64,000 nucleotides of DNA. Origin: Sarcocystis neurona. Taxonomy: Eukaryota > Apicomplexa > Conoidasida > Eucoccidiorida > Sarcocystidae. The translations under genes and the position numbers were made by a program. Location: NCBI GenBank assembly GCA_000727475.1, contig KL647288.1:6785414-6849413 (forward strand). The letters are read 5' to 3'. Below are positions 10,200-22,531 of this stretch, piece after piece (positions within the stretch are counted from its first letter, which is position 1; each line of letters opens with the position of its first letter). The notes beneath the pieces are model-generated. The model made no database searches. It was given only the letters and a program-made list of their open reading frames with translations, and was not told where the DNA came from.

Positions 10200-12677
10200 A
10201 TGGTTATCTGCGTGGAGTGCGCGGCGCCTGTCTCCTGCATCTACCGCCGCTTTCCATCGTCGTCGCAGGAAAATATCCGTCTGCAGCGCTGCGATGCATG
10301 CGGCGCAACAGCAGATAAATATGTGGAATATGAGGGGCTTCTTCTTTTTGTGGAGCTGCTGCTGCACAAGCCACAGACGTACAGACACATTCTCTTCAAT
10401 CGTCTCCCCTACGCAGATGCAGGGCTCCCTCCCCCGCTTTACCGACTTGCTGCTGCATGCATATTATTCGACGCCTACACCATCTGGTTTCTCCTGCACG
10501 TCGACCACGCTCGCTTTCTCTTCCCTCCCACAGAAGACAAGCAGGACGAAGGAGAAGAAGACGCAGAAGAAGGCGAGGAGCAAGTGCAGCAGTTCCAACA
10601 CGGTCAACAGCGAAGTCAGCCGACAGAGCAGCTGCTGCAGCAACACGGAGGGGAGCCACAGCAGCAGCATGGCACACCGCAGCATTTTCAGCACCACGAC
10701 AGCGAAGAGGACCCGTGTAGGCAGACGTTGCCTCTGCATTACCAGCAGGCAGGCAATTCACAGCCGGCGGTCTCATCCGTGAGCGCTGTATCTATTAGTG
10801 ACGTTTACTCCGTTGCCGAACATCTGCCAGGCGTAGACCCTTCTGTATCCTGTCCGTCTCGCCGGTGCTCCCTCTATCCCTCCCCCGTCGGTCCTGACCC
10901 GGCTGCAGAAACAACCCTTCCTGTCGGCGCGTCTTCTGTGGACGCTGCACATCCTTTGCAGGGTGCGGTTGCTCGTGATTCTGTTGCTGTAGCGGTGGCT
11001 ACGTCGCCTGCCGCGACGTCTGCTGCTTCGACGTGCTTGGTGAGCGCTTTTGGTCCTGGTGCTGCTGGTGAAGCTCCACTCGTTTCCCTGCCTGCTGGAG
11101 CTGCTGCTCCTCCTTCTCTTCTTCCTTGCTGCGGTGTCGTTTCGGAGCAAACGGGAGGGACTACTGGGACGGCGGTGACTGCTGCTGCGCCGCTGCCTGG
11201 GAATTTGCGTCTCGATGAGTTTCCGCGGTACGCAGCAGCTGCTTCAACGTGTGAATATCCGGCAGCTGCTACATTGCCTTCTCCGACGCAACGACGTCCA
11301 AGTGCAGCAGCAGCACCAGCGTCGCAGCGGTCTCGGGCGTCGTCGGCTGCGGTGTCGGACGCTGAGCGACATGCAGACATGCTGCGGTGGCTGCTGCACA
11401 ACCCAGTGGTCTCAGTGGACCAGCAGCTACTCATTTTGTCTGTGTCCATCGTCGATTTTGTGGTCTACATTTTTGCTGTTATTTTCTTCACTGACCTCTT
11501 CCTCCGCTTCTTGTTCAGACGCAGACACACCCAACATCGACGACAGCAACAGCAGCAGCAGCAGCCACATAGGGCAGCTTACAACGTACAGACAACCGAA
11601 GCAGCTGCAGCAGCTGTTCGTGTTGTTGCGTCTCCGCTCTGTAGCTACCACACGCTGGCCGGCACTGCCGCTGGTGAAGCAGAGTCGCACCGGCGGAAGA
11701 GGGCACTGGAGGAGAGACAGTCTTTCTGTGCGGAGGAGACGCGACGAGAGACAGGAGGGGGAGAAGGCGAAACGAGACAGAGCCAAAAGGGAGGAGAACA
11801 GCTGCGAGTGGAAGGTGAAGAGAGGCGGCGGCGAGGTGACGCACGTACGAGAGCCGTTGAGGCAGAAGAGAGACGAGAACTGGCGCAGCAGGAAGCAAAG
11901 GAACTCATAAAGGGGAAACCGAGGGAAGAAAGCGCGTGGAATAGAGACGGCGGCGTGGGGTCGGGCGCCGGTTCCGATCTTGAAGAGACAGAACAAAGGC
12001 GAGCAGAAGAGCAGACGGCATCAACACAAGAAGAGACACAAGATAAAGCGACCTTTGCTCCGGACGCAGCGCGAGACGTAGGACCAAGGGAAAGCTGCTC
12101 AGGAGGAGAGAAGGCTTGGGCGGCTCAGTCTAGCTGCGGTAGCGCCTGCGTGAGTAAGGCCCTCTCTTGCATAAAGTGGACAAAGAGGTGGTTGTCGTCC
12201 CGGTCCTTGTTGTGGCGTTTAGCGTTGATGTCCTCGTCGACAGCAGCGAGAGAAGTGCTGGTCTTGCTGTTCGGCTGCGGGAAGCACCAGGCAGAAGCTG
12301 CAGCAACAGCAGAAAGCGGCGTGGTGCTGATAAAGTACAACTACCTAGCTGCAGCAGTGACGCTCTCTATGTTTGGGAAGCTGGGAACATTAATTCTAAT
12401 GGCTTGGGAAGAGAGCCTCACTCCTCGCTGCTTCACCTCCTTGTTCACCTTCACTTCGAACGTGCTCGCAGTCGACGTGTTTCTCAATAGTCAACACCCC
12501 GCAGCTGCTGCGGGCATCGTCGTCGCTGCTGCTGCCGTCCGCGCCTTGGCACGCCTCGCGCAGCAGATCGCCTTCCCCTCCGTCGCCTTTCCGCCCTGCG
12601 CCGTCTTCCCTGCTGCAGAAACGGGGGACGCTGGGCAGCTCTCGCCAGTCCTCAATTTTCTTGCACTGCTTGTGTAA
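10200..12677 (+). CDS. ARV1: ARV1-like ER lipid/GPI homeostasis protein, expanded
   Basis: An 825-residue single-exon homologue of ARV1, an ER membrane protein needed for sterol/sphingolipid distribution and GPI-anchor synthesis. The N-terminal ARV1 homology domain is plain: a zinc-ribbon-like Cys4/Cys7 and Cys31/Cys34 pair, then ADKYVEYEGLLLFVELLLHK and YRHILFN. Hydrophobic segments lie at about residues 80-102, 409-440, 713-740 and 745-795; the third contains SMFGKLGTLILMAWE, which matches the ARV1 C-terminal core. The ATG at 10200 places the first Cys pair exactly where yeast Arv1 (M-I-C) has it, so this start is likely. Yeast and human proteins are about 270-320 residues. Here about 300 low-complexity residues (102-405) and about 270 Arg/Glu/Gln-rich residues (441-710) are inserted between membrane segments. 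Small in-frame introns inside the inserts cannot be excluded. Confidence 0.9.
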   Translation: MVICVECAAPVSCIYRRFPSSSQENIRLQRCDACGATADKYVEYEGLLLFVELLLHKPQTYRHILFNRLPYADAGLPPPLYRLAAACILFDAYTIWFLLHVDHARFLFPPTEDKQDEGEEDAEEGEEQVQQFQHGQQRSQPTEQLLQQHGGEPQQQHGTPQHFQHHDSEEDPCRQTLPLHYQQAGNSQPAVSSVSAVSISDVYSVAEHLPGVDPSVSCPSRRCSLYPSPVGPDPAAETTLPVGASSVDAAHPLQGAVARDSVAVAVATSPAATSAASTCLVSAFGPGAAGEAPLVSLPAGAAAPPSLLPCCGVVSEQTGGTTGTAVTAAAPLPGNLRLDEFPRYAAAASTCEYPAAATLPSPTQRRPSAAAAPASQRSRASSAAVSDAERHADMLRWLLHNPVVSVDQQLLILSVSIVDFVVYIFAVIFFTDLFLRFLFRRRHTQHRRQQQQQQQPHRAAYNVQTTEAAAAAVRVVASPLCSYHTLAGTAAGEAESHRRKRALEERQSFCAEETRRETGGGEGETRQSQKGGEQLRVEGEERRRRGDARTRAVEAEERRELAQQEAKELIKGKPREESAWNRDGGVGSGAGSDLEETEQRRAEEQTASTQEETQDKATFAPDAARDVGPRESCSGGEKAWAAQSSCGSACVSKALSCIKWTKRWLSSRSLLWRLALMSSSTAAREVLVLLFGCGKHQAEAAATAESGVVLIKYNYLAAAVTLSMFGKLGTLILMAWEESLTPRCFTSLFTFTSNVLAVDVFLNSQHPAAAAGIVVAAAAVRALARLAQQIAFPSVAFPPCAVFPAAETGDAGQLSPVLNFLALLV

Positions 12678-14689
12678 ACACACCTTCCCGCCACTACCGT
12701 CTGACTGTGTTACTGGGGGCAAAAACATGCTCGTATATAGAGAGAGATACAGGACGACAAACGGCAACACGCGTGTCTGTCTCTATGAAGTGAACGTTGT
12801 GCTGCGCAACTGCGATCACAGACAAGTTGTGACTGCCTTTGGCATCTTCCGCCCCGTTGCAAAGGTAAAGGGATATATATCCGTGTGAAATACGCACGTC
12901 TATGCACGTGTAGATACATACATATATGCTTGTGGATGAGACGCTCTCTGGGGTACCTCTTCCTCTACATATAAATGTAGGTGCTCTTCTCTCCGGACAC
13001 CGATAGAGACAATCTTGTTGCCGCCGCCTGGCGGCCTCACACAGGTGCGCAGTGACAGGGTTCAGTGGACAGTGTGATCGAAAGAGGGGCCTACGGAGAA
13101 GTGAGGCAGGGTGGGTTCCGGCGACGGAGGCGGTCGACGTGTACAGCGATGCAGCGGTGCGTAGGGGGAAACGTCTGCGCCTCAGGACATTCTCCGGTGT
13201 CTCTGCGTCGCGTGTGTTCAGGCAGAAAGATACACGGTTCCAGCGGCGTAGCTGAGCTGGGGACACGGCTAGTTTCTGTCGTGGGACGAATACAACTTGT
13301 AGAGCTCGTTCGTCAGTACAACCAAGCAGAAAACGGCGCCAGCAAAACCGGTGCATGAGCTGTTGTAGAAGTGGACTATGCATGGATAAACGTTGTCTCT
13401 GTGCTAAAACGAGCCTTAGAAATCTTCTGAGCAGCGAAGGAGGCGAAGCAGCGAAGGACGCGAGAGTGACGCTGCTGCGCAGGAGTGAGCGAACACGCGT
13501 GAGACGACACGTGTGAACGTCGCGCGTCTCGTGGACTCTCACGTGTCGGGCTTGTCCTTCGCATAGAAACGGAGACAGGGGAGGAGAGCCAGTGTGTGTG
13601 CGCGGTGACTCAAGTGCGCAAACGTGTGGACACGTGTGTCTATCCAGGAGCGCGAGTTGTCTGTCTGTACGTGTGTATGCACGCGTATACACGCGTGTAT
13701 ATACGTGCTGGTAGGTCTGCGTGTACAGTATGCGCATCCATAGTTGCATGTGTAGGCAGGTATACAGAGAGACACGCACAGGCAAATGCGTGAGCAGACA
13801 CGTACATGCATAAGACTCAACTATGTGCGCACCTCTGTATGTGTGTGTACGTGTGTGGGCAGAGAATGTGTACACGTGTATACATATGCACGGGTGACCA
13901 GGTGATAACGTGCGTGTATGTGTCCGCATTGTACATGGACGTACGAAGAGCGTAGCTGTAGTAAAACTGAGTCCCCCAGGGCCGTGCCTGCTTCTGTGCG
14001 GTGTCTTCGTGGACGCGTTCAACGAAGAATTCGCGGCATGCGGAGACTGTACAGCGGTCAAGTGTGTATACGTCTATGTACAAAGACGTCCACACATATG
14101 TGCGCGTGTGTGGATTTTGAACCACACGAGCGCATGCAAAGTGATACGCCACCGACAGCTACCCTCAGGCGACTGCAAACGGGCAATCGCGAGAAGCAGC
14201 ACACACGCTGAGGCGCCCTTCCTCTGTCTTTGAGCGGGGCTACCCGTGCTTGACCTACACATATATAATATGTACACTACAGTAGACACATGTACGTACG
14301 TGCCTCTTTGTGTGCAAATGTATTGTGTGAATAAGTAATATGTGTGCACATACGAATATTTATACGCGAGCTTTATTGTCTGCATGGATATCGGCGTGCG
14401 GGTGTGAAGACCCACGGACATGGCGTGATGGGTGGAGAAGTGATGTCTATTCTCTCATCGGGAGCGTGGAACTTGTAAAAGCAGCCTTTGCGGCGAGCAC
14501 GTTACATTCTTCTTGCGGGTGTTTCATGTGTCTGTGTGCCAGTGAAAAAGCTGCAGGCGGGACATTCTGTTTTTGACTTCTTTATAACGAATTCACAGCA
14601 CAGACATACACAGGTGTACGCACTCGCGCGGACGTACGTAGTTCCCCTGCTTGTACACCTTCATTCACATGTACCGCATACAAAGGTAT

Positions 14690-14818
14690 GTACTTTTGTA
14701 CACATAATACACACATGCACACGTAGTACGTGGTGTATGCATATATATATATATGTGTACTTTTGTACACATAATACACACATGCACACGTAGTACGTGA
14801 AGTATGCATATATATATA
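14690..14818. repeat. Two tandem copies of a 67-bp unit
   Basis: Copies start at 14690 and 14757 with GTACTTTTGTACACATAATA. They agree through ACGTAGTACGTG and differ at two bases (GT or AA) before GTATGCATATATA. Confidence 0.9.
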
Positions 14819-16205
14819 TACATATATATATGTGTACTTAAGTCGTACATTCGTGTACACTTTTGCACCCATGTGAGTACCTGTATAAAAAGCAGAAGCT
14901 TCAGTTTTGTGCATACAAATACATACGCATAACCAGTACATACTCAACATATGTACATACATAGATAAGACACATCCATATACGGTATCTACGTACGTGT
15001 ATACGTGTCTGAACGCCTAACTCAACCAAAAGAACATGCCCGCATAGATGTGTGGAGAGACTTACACAAGTATTCGCACGTACGCACACGTATTGTACGC
15101 GTGAGGTACCTCCTACGGCACACACGCGTAATCACATTCGTGCAGAGGATGCCGTAGCAGTGTAGCAGCGCTCCTAGCAAAGGTTTGCTTTGGCCTCTCC
15201 TGGCAGTCTAAACAGGTATCCTCCTCTGATTAATGTGCCTGCCTCTCCCCTCTACATATATAACTATGTGTAAGCTACGTGGGGAGCGTATGCTACGTTG
15301 CTGCTTTGCAAATTCTTCGCTGCAGCGCCCACACAAAAACTGTCAGCCACATACGCGCACTGTGTGTACAAGTATGCACCCAGATATATCCCTCTATCTC
15401 TCTCTCTAATATGTATACAGCACACGATACCGGTGGGGCGGGTGTTTAGGTGGTATATTTTGCTGGAAGCCACGCACAAACATGGACAAACTGCGCTCCT
15501 TCATGTAAGAGGCAGATATTAAGAAGAGTTGTAGGTACACATACCCCTGTACGTAACCGTAGAATACGTGGGTGGGAATGTACGAAGGAATGCAGGTACG
15601 GATGCTGCTTGCATATTCTTAGGATCTGCTGCTGCCCCCAGTGTACTCCTCTTGATGCATACGTGGTAGCACAAATGAAGTTCAGCTAATCACTCCCGAA
15701 CCTTACTTTCTCCGTACGGGAACTAGCTGGTACACCAAGGCGCACACGTTTATATCTACATATATGTAAAGACGCATGTACCTGTGTATGCATTCATGTT
15801 TATCTGCACATCTTTTCGACATTTACATATCTGTGTTTATGTAGCGCAGCGTCTGCACTTGTGTGCGCGTGGACTGCAGAAATACCCTTATTCACACTGT
15901 TCGCGTATCAGCTATAGGTGATTTCGTGGTTATGGAGCTGCATACGACCACTTCACGCTCAAAGACGACTAGACTAGCTGGAACAGCGACGGACGCATTT
16001 GTGTATTTCTTTCCTTACCCCCAGGCTCCTCCCTGCAAGCACGTGCACCGCATAATCTTGAATCTTACGCGTATTTTTACCTTACCATCTCATCTTTCAT
16101 AAAGCTCCAAAAGGATTGAACGCCTACGGAGTACAGTGGCGCTGGCTTGACATCAACATGAGTAGAAGGAAGACCTCGTCAGTGCATACACTTCGAGGCA
16201 GTGTA

Positions 16206-16230
16206 CATATATATATATATATATATATAT
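16206..16230. repeat. (AT)n microsatellite
   Basis: An uninterrupted AT dinucleotide run of about 25 bp. Similar runs are scattered outside 17-32 kb. Confidence 0.95.
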
Positions 16231-16782
16231 GTATTCATACAATTTGTGTACGTCAATAAACAAGGCACATCTACGTATACGAATGCATTCATATGCATAC
16301 ACATGTAGAGGGCGTACGTGCAGGCGGAGAATCCTGTTACACGCTCACAGGCGCAGGCAGTGAATATACAGACGAATCTACGCATGCAGATGTGTGCATA
16401 TTTCTGTATAAGCACAGACGTGTCTGTGTATACAGATACGCCTTACATATGTGCATAAGCACACACAGCACACGTACTTCCATCCGCCTATTAAGGGTAG
16501 CCTCTAATAGGTGGTGGTGTACACGTGTTCTGAGATAACGACGTAAGTCCTCGTCTCGACTGAGAAAGATCTTATGGTTCAGAATACGTCCGTCACGGCT
16601 GGTCAATCGTAAGGAAGCATGATGTGTCTACCGGAGTCACACTGTCCACAGACATGGGGATCTCTGTACAAGCGTATACACGTAAATCTATAACATGCCC
16701 GTGGATGTATTTATGTGTATATACAAGGCATATAGAATCTTACTTCTCGTAGCGGACCGTCAAAGCCCTCCAACCAGTATTA

Positions 16783-16842
16783 CAGGTGTTACACCTGCGT
16801 ATATAAACATATATATATATATATATATGTTTATATACGCAG
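16783..16842. repeat. 48-bp perfect palindrome with adjoining short hairpin
   Basis: Positions 16795-16842 read the same on both strands: each 24-nt arm begins CTGCGTATATAAACAT and meets in an AT core. The sequence CAGGTGT-T-ACACCTG at 16783-16797 is a second inverted repeat that shares its last three bases with the palindrome. Either could extrude as a cruciform. Confidence 0.95.
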
Positions 16843-17757
16843 ACGTATACCTATTGTCAACTACGGATTAATGATAAAAACAGTCTAATCGGAGCGCCAG
16901 CAGTGGCAAAGCCGACTAGGTTCTTGAGGTGGCATGAAAGTCGAAAGAATATTCTTCGTAGTTGGCTTCAGCTAGTGTATGGCTGATGCGGCCAACTTCG
17001 CACAGACACATACACTTGCACACGAGTGGAATGGAGTGCAGGTTGAGTTCCAAGTGATTACTATAAAAGTTGAGGAAACTAAAGAAGAATATTCTTTTAT
17101 GCCTCTCACCTGGCCATCGAGATATACAAGGCAGTTGTGTTCTGCGTAAGAATTGGCTGATCTCCTGTATGTTTCCTGATGCGTGAGCAGGACAGAATAC
17201 GAGTGAATAGAAAACAGGTTATGTCGGCTTCTTCACTCGAAGTGGTGGTGCCAAACTCTGGAAACGGTACACTTCTGGAAGAAATGTGCGTTTGTTGGCC
17301 CACGCGTAGCTCCGACAGCTCGTCATTTGCATTTGCCCCTTTCGCGATTTCCCATTTTCGTGTCAGAATACATGATTTCACTGTGTGCTCGACACTGCAA
17401 CTATTCTGCTGCGACTGCCTCTATCATCGCAGTTTGTGTTGATGTAACTGTATAGATCACTAACGCCTGCTGCCGATGATTCTAAGGTTGCATTCCTTGG
17501 TATTGTTGATTCTATGTCTCTTCTCTACCCTCCTGCCTCTACTCGTATGGCAAGTAATAGCGGCGTTGTCACTGTGTCGTCTCCCACACGTCTTCCTACA
17601 ATGATTCTTCTGCTACTTGAGAGTGTATGATCTTTCCTACAACTTAACCAAACGCTACATACTGAACGCCTCTTGGGCGGTTCGTGTCGCACTATTTGCA
17701 CAGTTCCACTAGGACTTCCCGTATCATTACTGCTGTTTGGCTAATTCAAGTTCTGCT

Positions 17758-17768
17758 ACACACACACA

Positions 17769-17806
<38 letters not shown>
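17758..17806. repeat. (CA)n microsatellite
   Basis: About 49 bp of CA dinucleotides broken by a single TA unit. Confidence 0.95.
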
Positions 17807-17807
<1 letters not shown>

Positions 17808-18367
17808 GAAGCGTTGCATCGTGCCGAACTCACATGCTTTCTCGTGTAGGGGAGCGCAAACATTGTAATTCAGAAAAACAACGTTCCCGTTGCTGGTCGC
17901 ACGCCCCAATTTAAACACGCCAAAGGTGTTTATTTAGCTAAGAAGGTAATCCTGTTACTTTACCTGACTCTTCTGGCATTTCGCTAGCGCGTGAGAGGTG
18001 TACGTGCTCGTTTACATGCGCGTGATTAGTCTGCCCGCACTTACCGCCGGTGGACGATGTACAGCGTTACCCTCACGTATATGCATACACGTATATATAT
18101 ATAATTATACATCTATGATTATTTAATTGGGGGCACCGTGCTGGCTTGTGACATACACGCACGCAGGAGTGAGTGTGCTGCCACCATGTGTACTCATATA
18201 CAATGGATACACAAGCCGGTATTTAGCGCTTCATCTCATGTGCAAGCAATACGAAAGTGTCGCAGTACTTTAATACACACTTCTACACAGTGCCGCGTCC
18301 ACAAAAGAACATCCACCGTTAACGAGGCTACATCCGTGTTCGTGAAGACGTGTAACGGAAATATACC

Positions 18368-18703
18368 ATGTGCAAAAGACAGCAAGGTGTCTGGTCGTTT
18401 GCACCCGACAACGTTTTCGTCTTTCGTGTACAAATGTTGAATGGGGGGCTCTTCGCATTTCAGCTGAATGAGGATGTAACCGTGGCTGGGCATGATTATA
18501 CAGTGACAGTAAGTATGGATGTGAGCGGTTGTGAACGCTTGTATACGCAGACATACGTGTGGATGGAGAATCGTGTGGGTGTTCACAAAAACACCTACAC
18601 GACTTATGCAGAAGTCTGTTCACGCGCAGAGTTTTCACGCCCTGAGGGGCAAGTGGGTCCGCTGCGTAGAAGAGAAAGTGAGTCCTTCTTTGCCATCTGC
18701 TAG
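18368..18703 (+). CDS. Candidate ORF, 111 aa, no family recognised
   Basis: ATG-started frame. Its middle (MLNGGLFAFQLNEDVTVAGH) is followed by a strong donor-like ACAGTAAGTATG near 18510, so the coding part may be an exon ending there. No signal peptide, membrane segment or motif was recognised. It could be a chance ORF. Confidence 0.2.
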   Translation: MCKRQQGVWSFAPDNVFVFRVQMLNGGLFAFQLNEDVTVAGHDYTVTVSMDVSGCERLYTQTYVWMENRVGVHKNTYTTYAEVCSRAEFSRPEGQVGPLRRRESESFFAIC

Positions 18704-21700
18704 TGCAGAGCGCAACTCTACTTTTCCGCGCCCTTCGCTAATGAGCCCAACAAATTTCTGTAGGAAGTTCATTTCGACGTTTCCGTGATGCGGAGCAAAG
18801 ACACGTAGATTCGAATAAATGGCTCGCTTTTTCATTGATGTTCACACTGATGTAAACTTCTCGGTAAAGTGAATAATATATACAAAAATATACACATTAC
18901 AGCATGTGTCTGTAGAGAGGCGGACGTCAGAGAAATATGTCATGCTCCTTCTGATCCCACCCCCATTACTCTGAAACACAAGACGTTCCTGTTGAGAGTC
19001 CGACCAGAGATAAACTACCAGTTGAACAGAGGGAAGGCCTCACAAAGATACAACTACATTTCAGCAACGACTAACAAATACATCTATACGCTTCCAATTC
19101 CTATGGAACACGCACGTATACGGGCGTATACTCGTATACGGCCACACGTGGACACGTTGGCAACCCAGTTCCTCTCTTTGATTCCAGATGGACACGCGGC
19201 TATCCTAAAACTTATCAGTAAATTATATCCTCTACAGATATAAACTCGATGCCAGATTTGCATGCGAGAGACGAATGCACCTGTCCGCGTGGCTGTATAT
19301 CCACGAGAGATTTGTAAGTGGATGTCGAAGGTCGGGAGTGTGTAGACGGAGTAAAATCCTGGCCTTGAATGGTCACAGGAATAATTGTCCTTCTGCGTGA
19401 GGTCATTTGATATGTCAAACTCAGCCACGACAGAGAGAGTACTGTTTTGGTTGTGTAGAAGATGCCGTTTATCGCCTGGCGAAGGAAGGTTGCGAAACGC
19501 ACTGATGTTCATTCACATCTGCAATAATTAGAGGCCGCCGGCAGGATAAGACGAGGCCTCGAGTGATGATAGTGGCCGACGTGAGTAGCAGACGCGCGTA
19601 CGCGTCTTCCCTTTTAAACGATATACACTTCCCTTCCTTAAGTTTCCAGCAGCTCAACGATGAAGAACCTCTCTGCGACGTCTGTGAAGCGCCACACCGG
19701 CCACCCCCCCTGCGGCTGTAGCGTTTGGCGCCTCCCGTCAGCAGACGGTCCGAAGCAAGGAAATTACCAAGCGGGAGCGGCGAAGAAGAGGAGGGGATGC
19801 AGCCCGAAGAAGAAGGTGCGTAGATGCCAGGGGCAGCAGATCTGCCGGCTCGAATGCACGCCTCCAAATCACAGCAAATGGTCTGATGCAGAGAAGAGAA
19901 CACGTGAAACGCAGAAGAGGCGCAGGAAAGGTGACAAAAGAATTTGCAACGTGGACGCCGAAGCAGTACAACAGAATTCTACGTCGCCGCATGAAAGATG
20001 AGAGCAGCGTGACGCGCAGCAACAAACTTCGGCTAAATCCTGCAGAACACACAGTCCCCATATACCAAGGTTCCACGGAAATTGTGAAAGGTTTTACACA
20101 CTTCCCCATTTCCATTGTTTCACAAAACAAACCAGCATGCGCCGCCAACTAGAACATCCACAGTAGCCTGGCTGAAGCAAGCAGACAGCAGCATGGAAAA
20201 CCACCCCCACTTAATGGAATAACGCACCCGTATAGGAAGGAGGAAACGAGCACCGACGTAAAATATTTGTTATCGCAGAGGAAACCTTGGTCTTCATCTA
20301 CTGATGAAAAACGTCGGAATAGCGGACCTCGCACAGCCCTCCTCGTAGCGCAGCATCCTTACATGCAGGAGTGTAAAGGAACGAAAATTACACGCCGTGT
20401 TTCGCAAGCGCACTTTGCAGAAGTTTGAGCGGTACTTCTGCGCAACTCATCACAACAATCTAACGCGTTTGTGTAGGGGCGGTAGCCAACGTAAAGTCTT
20501 AGCAATGCTTTGAGCTCAGCGGGCCCATCACGTACAACGTTTTCGTGAGGGCATACACACACAGAATTGCAGGATGTGCACGAGAGACGACAGCCCTTAT
20601 CAACCTATACATTCAAGCTTCAGACGAACGTCGAACGTGCCCCGTGAGTTCCACGCATGCGAATCTTCGACGTATATGGCCGAGTGAAACTCAAAGCATA
20701 GAGCACGCTTTCTCAAGAACACCTCCAGCAAGCAGTTAGTCTATATTTCCTTAAAAACGAATGTGAACATTTGTCGGCGCGTGTTTCACAAACGTTACTG
20801 AACCAAACAGAAGAATCTCTTGTAGATTATATGTGCCTGTCTAGGAGGAATGTGCCATTCGACCAAGAGAAAATGGTGCCGCCACAGAACACACACACCT
20901 CGAACGGGCTTTGTATGCGCATTACCACGTAAACAAACGTGTACGCGCACACGGCCACAGGGACAGACAAATACGCAGACGCAGACGCCAGTGAAGATGG
21001 AAATGTTTCCTTGACAGCGAGTGTATATACGTACGTATATATATATATATGGAGTGAAGGAGCGATGAAGAGATGAACAGGAGTCGAAAAAATGTCTTTT
21101 CGCACACACATTTCTTTGTGCGACGGAGCGAAGACACGCTGCGAGGTACATTCTTCTTTCGAAGAAGCAATGGAAAACCACACCTTGTAGAGTACGCTGT
21201 GGCGCACCGACTGCTCAGTATGGTCTGTCTTCAGCGAAAACAATTGGGTTTTCCCTCGCAATTGCCTTGTTTAATTAGCAGCCTAACGTAGGTGGATCTT
21301 TTTCAGAACATGTGATACACTTCCGCGTTGCTATTTCTTGTCGATGAACGTGAACAGACACCTGGTACCTACGCATACACGTACATACGTATATATACAT
21401 TTGATTTATCGTCGCGGTCGCGTGTAGGCGGCTGGGGTTGTCAACATCTGTACAGCTTAACGACAACCATCGACTGTGAACGCCACCGAGGTCTAGAAGT
21501 GTAGGTATTGAAGAAGGGACAAACAAGCGAACGTGCCAATAAATATACGTGTACAGTTGTGTAACGCACCACCCTTCCGCCCCAGAATGCTAATGGCTAC
21601 CATTCACGTACCGTCATCCAATAAGAGATCCTGCAACAAACAAACGTAAGCAGTTCTTGGAAAAATTCTGCTCCCGAAACACTGGGCACTGGCTACGCGC

Positions 21701-22531
21701 AAGTCATCTGCGTCCTTTCAGCACATATCCATGTCTACGCCGTAGTAGTGAGACGTACTAATGAAATGATACACCTTACTGTGTAGTGAGAAAACCTTCT
21801 TAATGCCCACCGGAGCACACACATTCGCCTCCACGCAGACCCCTCTACACAAGTGTACATACTCAAACTTGTGCATGTGCACGAGCATACGTACATCCCT
21901 ACCTCAGGCGAAAAAGTCTGTATCTTATTGCGGCGCGCGGTTGATGTGCAACACCTGTGCAGTACATCAACGACTGGACTGCTAGTCCAGTCGCAAGAGG
22001 CACCCTTTATCGGATGAAGGCTGGCAACGTACAAAGTTGCTATGAGGCGATCCTAGCCAACACACGCGTCTCTCACCTGCCGAAATAAATGTGTTAGATG
22101 AGATACTTGTTCAGCATTGATGCGGCCGGAGAGCATGAACGACAACGTAGTATCTGTGAAGGTCTCTCCCACAGAGAAAAGCTCTGGACGCAAAACCAGG
22201 TCGCCATATCAGAACAGCGAAAAAGTGTTAAACTTGTGCAACAGCATCGTGTCTAACTGCAGCGTATGCTACACTGACAGTCAGTACCTGTGCAAGGGGC
22301 GACTTCTCATGAATCAGTCCGAAACTAGCCCCACGAAGTGACGACTGGCTGAGAATGTAGACTCCCTGTCAAAAGTATCAAAAGACATAAGCTGGGTCTT
22401 CTCCAGAACATCATGATCCTTCCTATCCACGATAGATACCTCGGATGAGCCACCTGACCCATACCTCGCAGGCAAACAACGCACTGCTTTCCGTAACAGC
22501 TAGTTTTCTCCAGTTGCACTAGCGGCGCACA

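Larger units (their letters stand above)
12678..16780. other. Repeat-rich intergenic DNA, no gene defended
   Basis: Downstream of ARV1. It is dominated by degenerate alternating tracts (ACGTGTAT-like) with (TA)n at 14743-14755 and 14809-14830. Open frames here are rich in Cys/Tyr/His/Thr/Arg, as expected from the repeats, and none looks like a protein family. Confidence 0.6.

Noticed and set aside
13065..13358. Plus-strand frame with a kinase-like glycine loop (IERGAYGEVRQG)
   Set aside because: The first loop glycine is missing, no other kinase motif follows and the frame is only 97 codons; chance similarity.
12694..14061. 455-codon minus-strand open frame downstream of ARV1
   Set aside because: The composition (Thr/His/Arg/Cys/Tyr) follows from the ACGTGTAT-type repeats, and no domain is seen. 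The length is explained by the lack of stop codons in that repeat phase.
17461..17640. Hydrophobic short frames such as MILRLHSLVLLILCLFSTLL
   Set aside because: Two overlapping frames are equally open over fewer than 60 codons, with no splice or start support.
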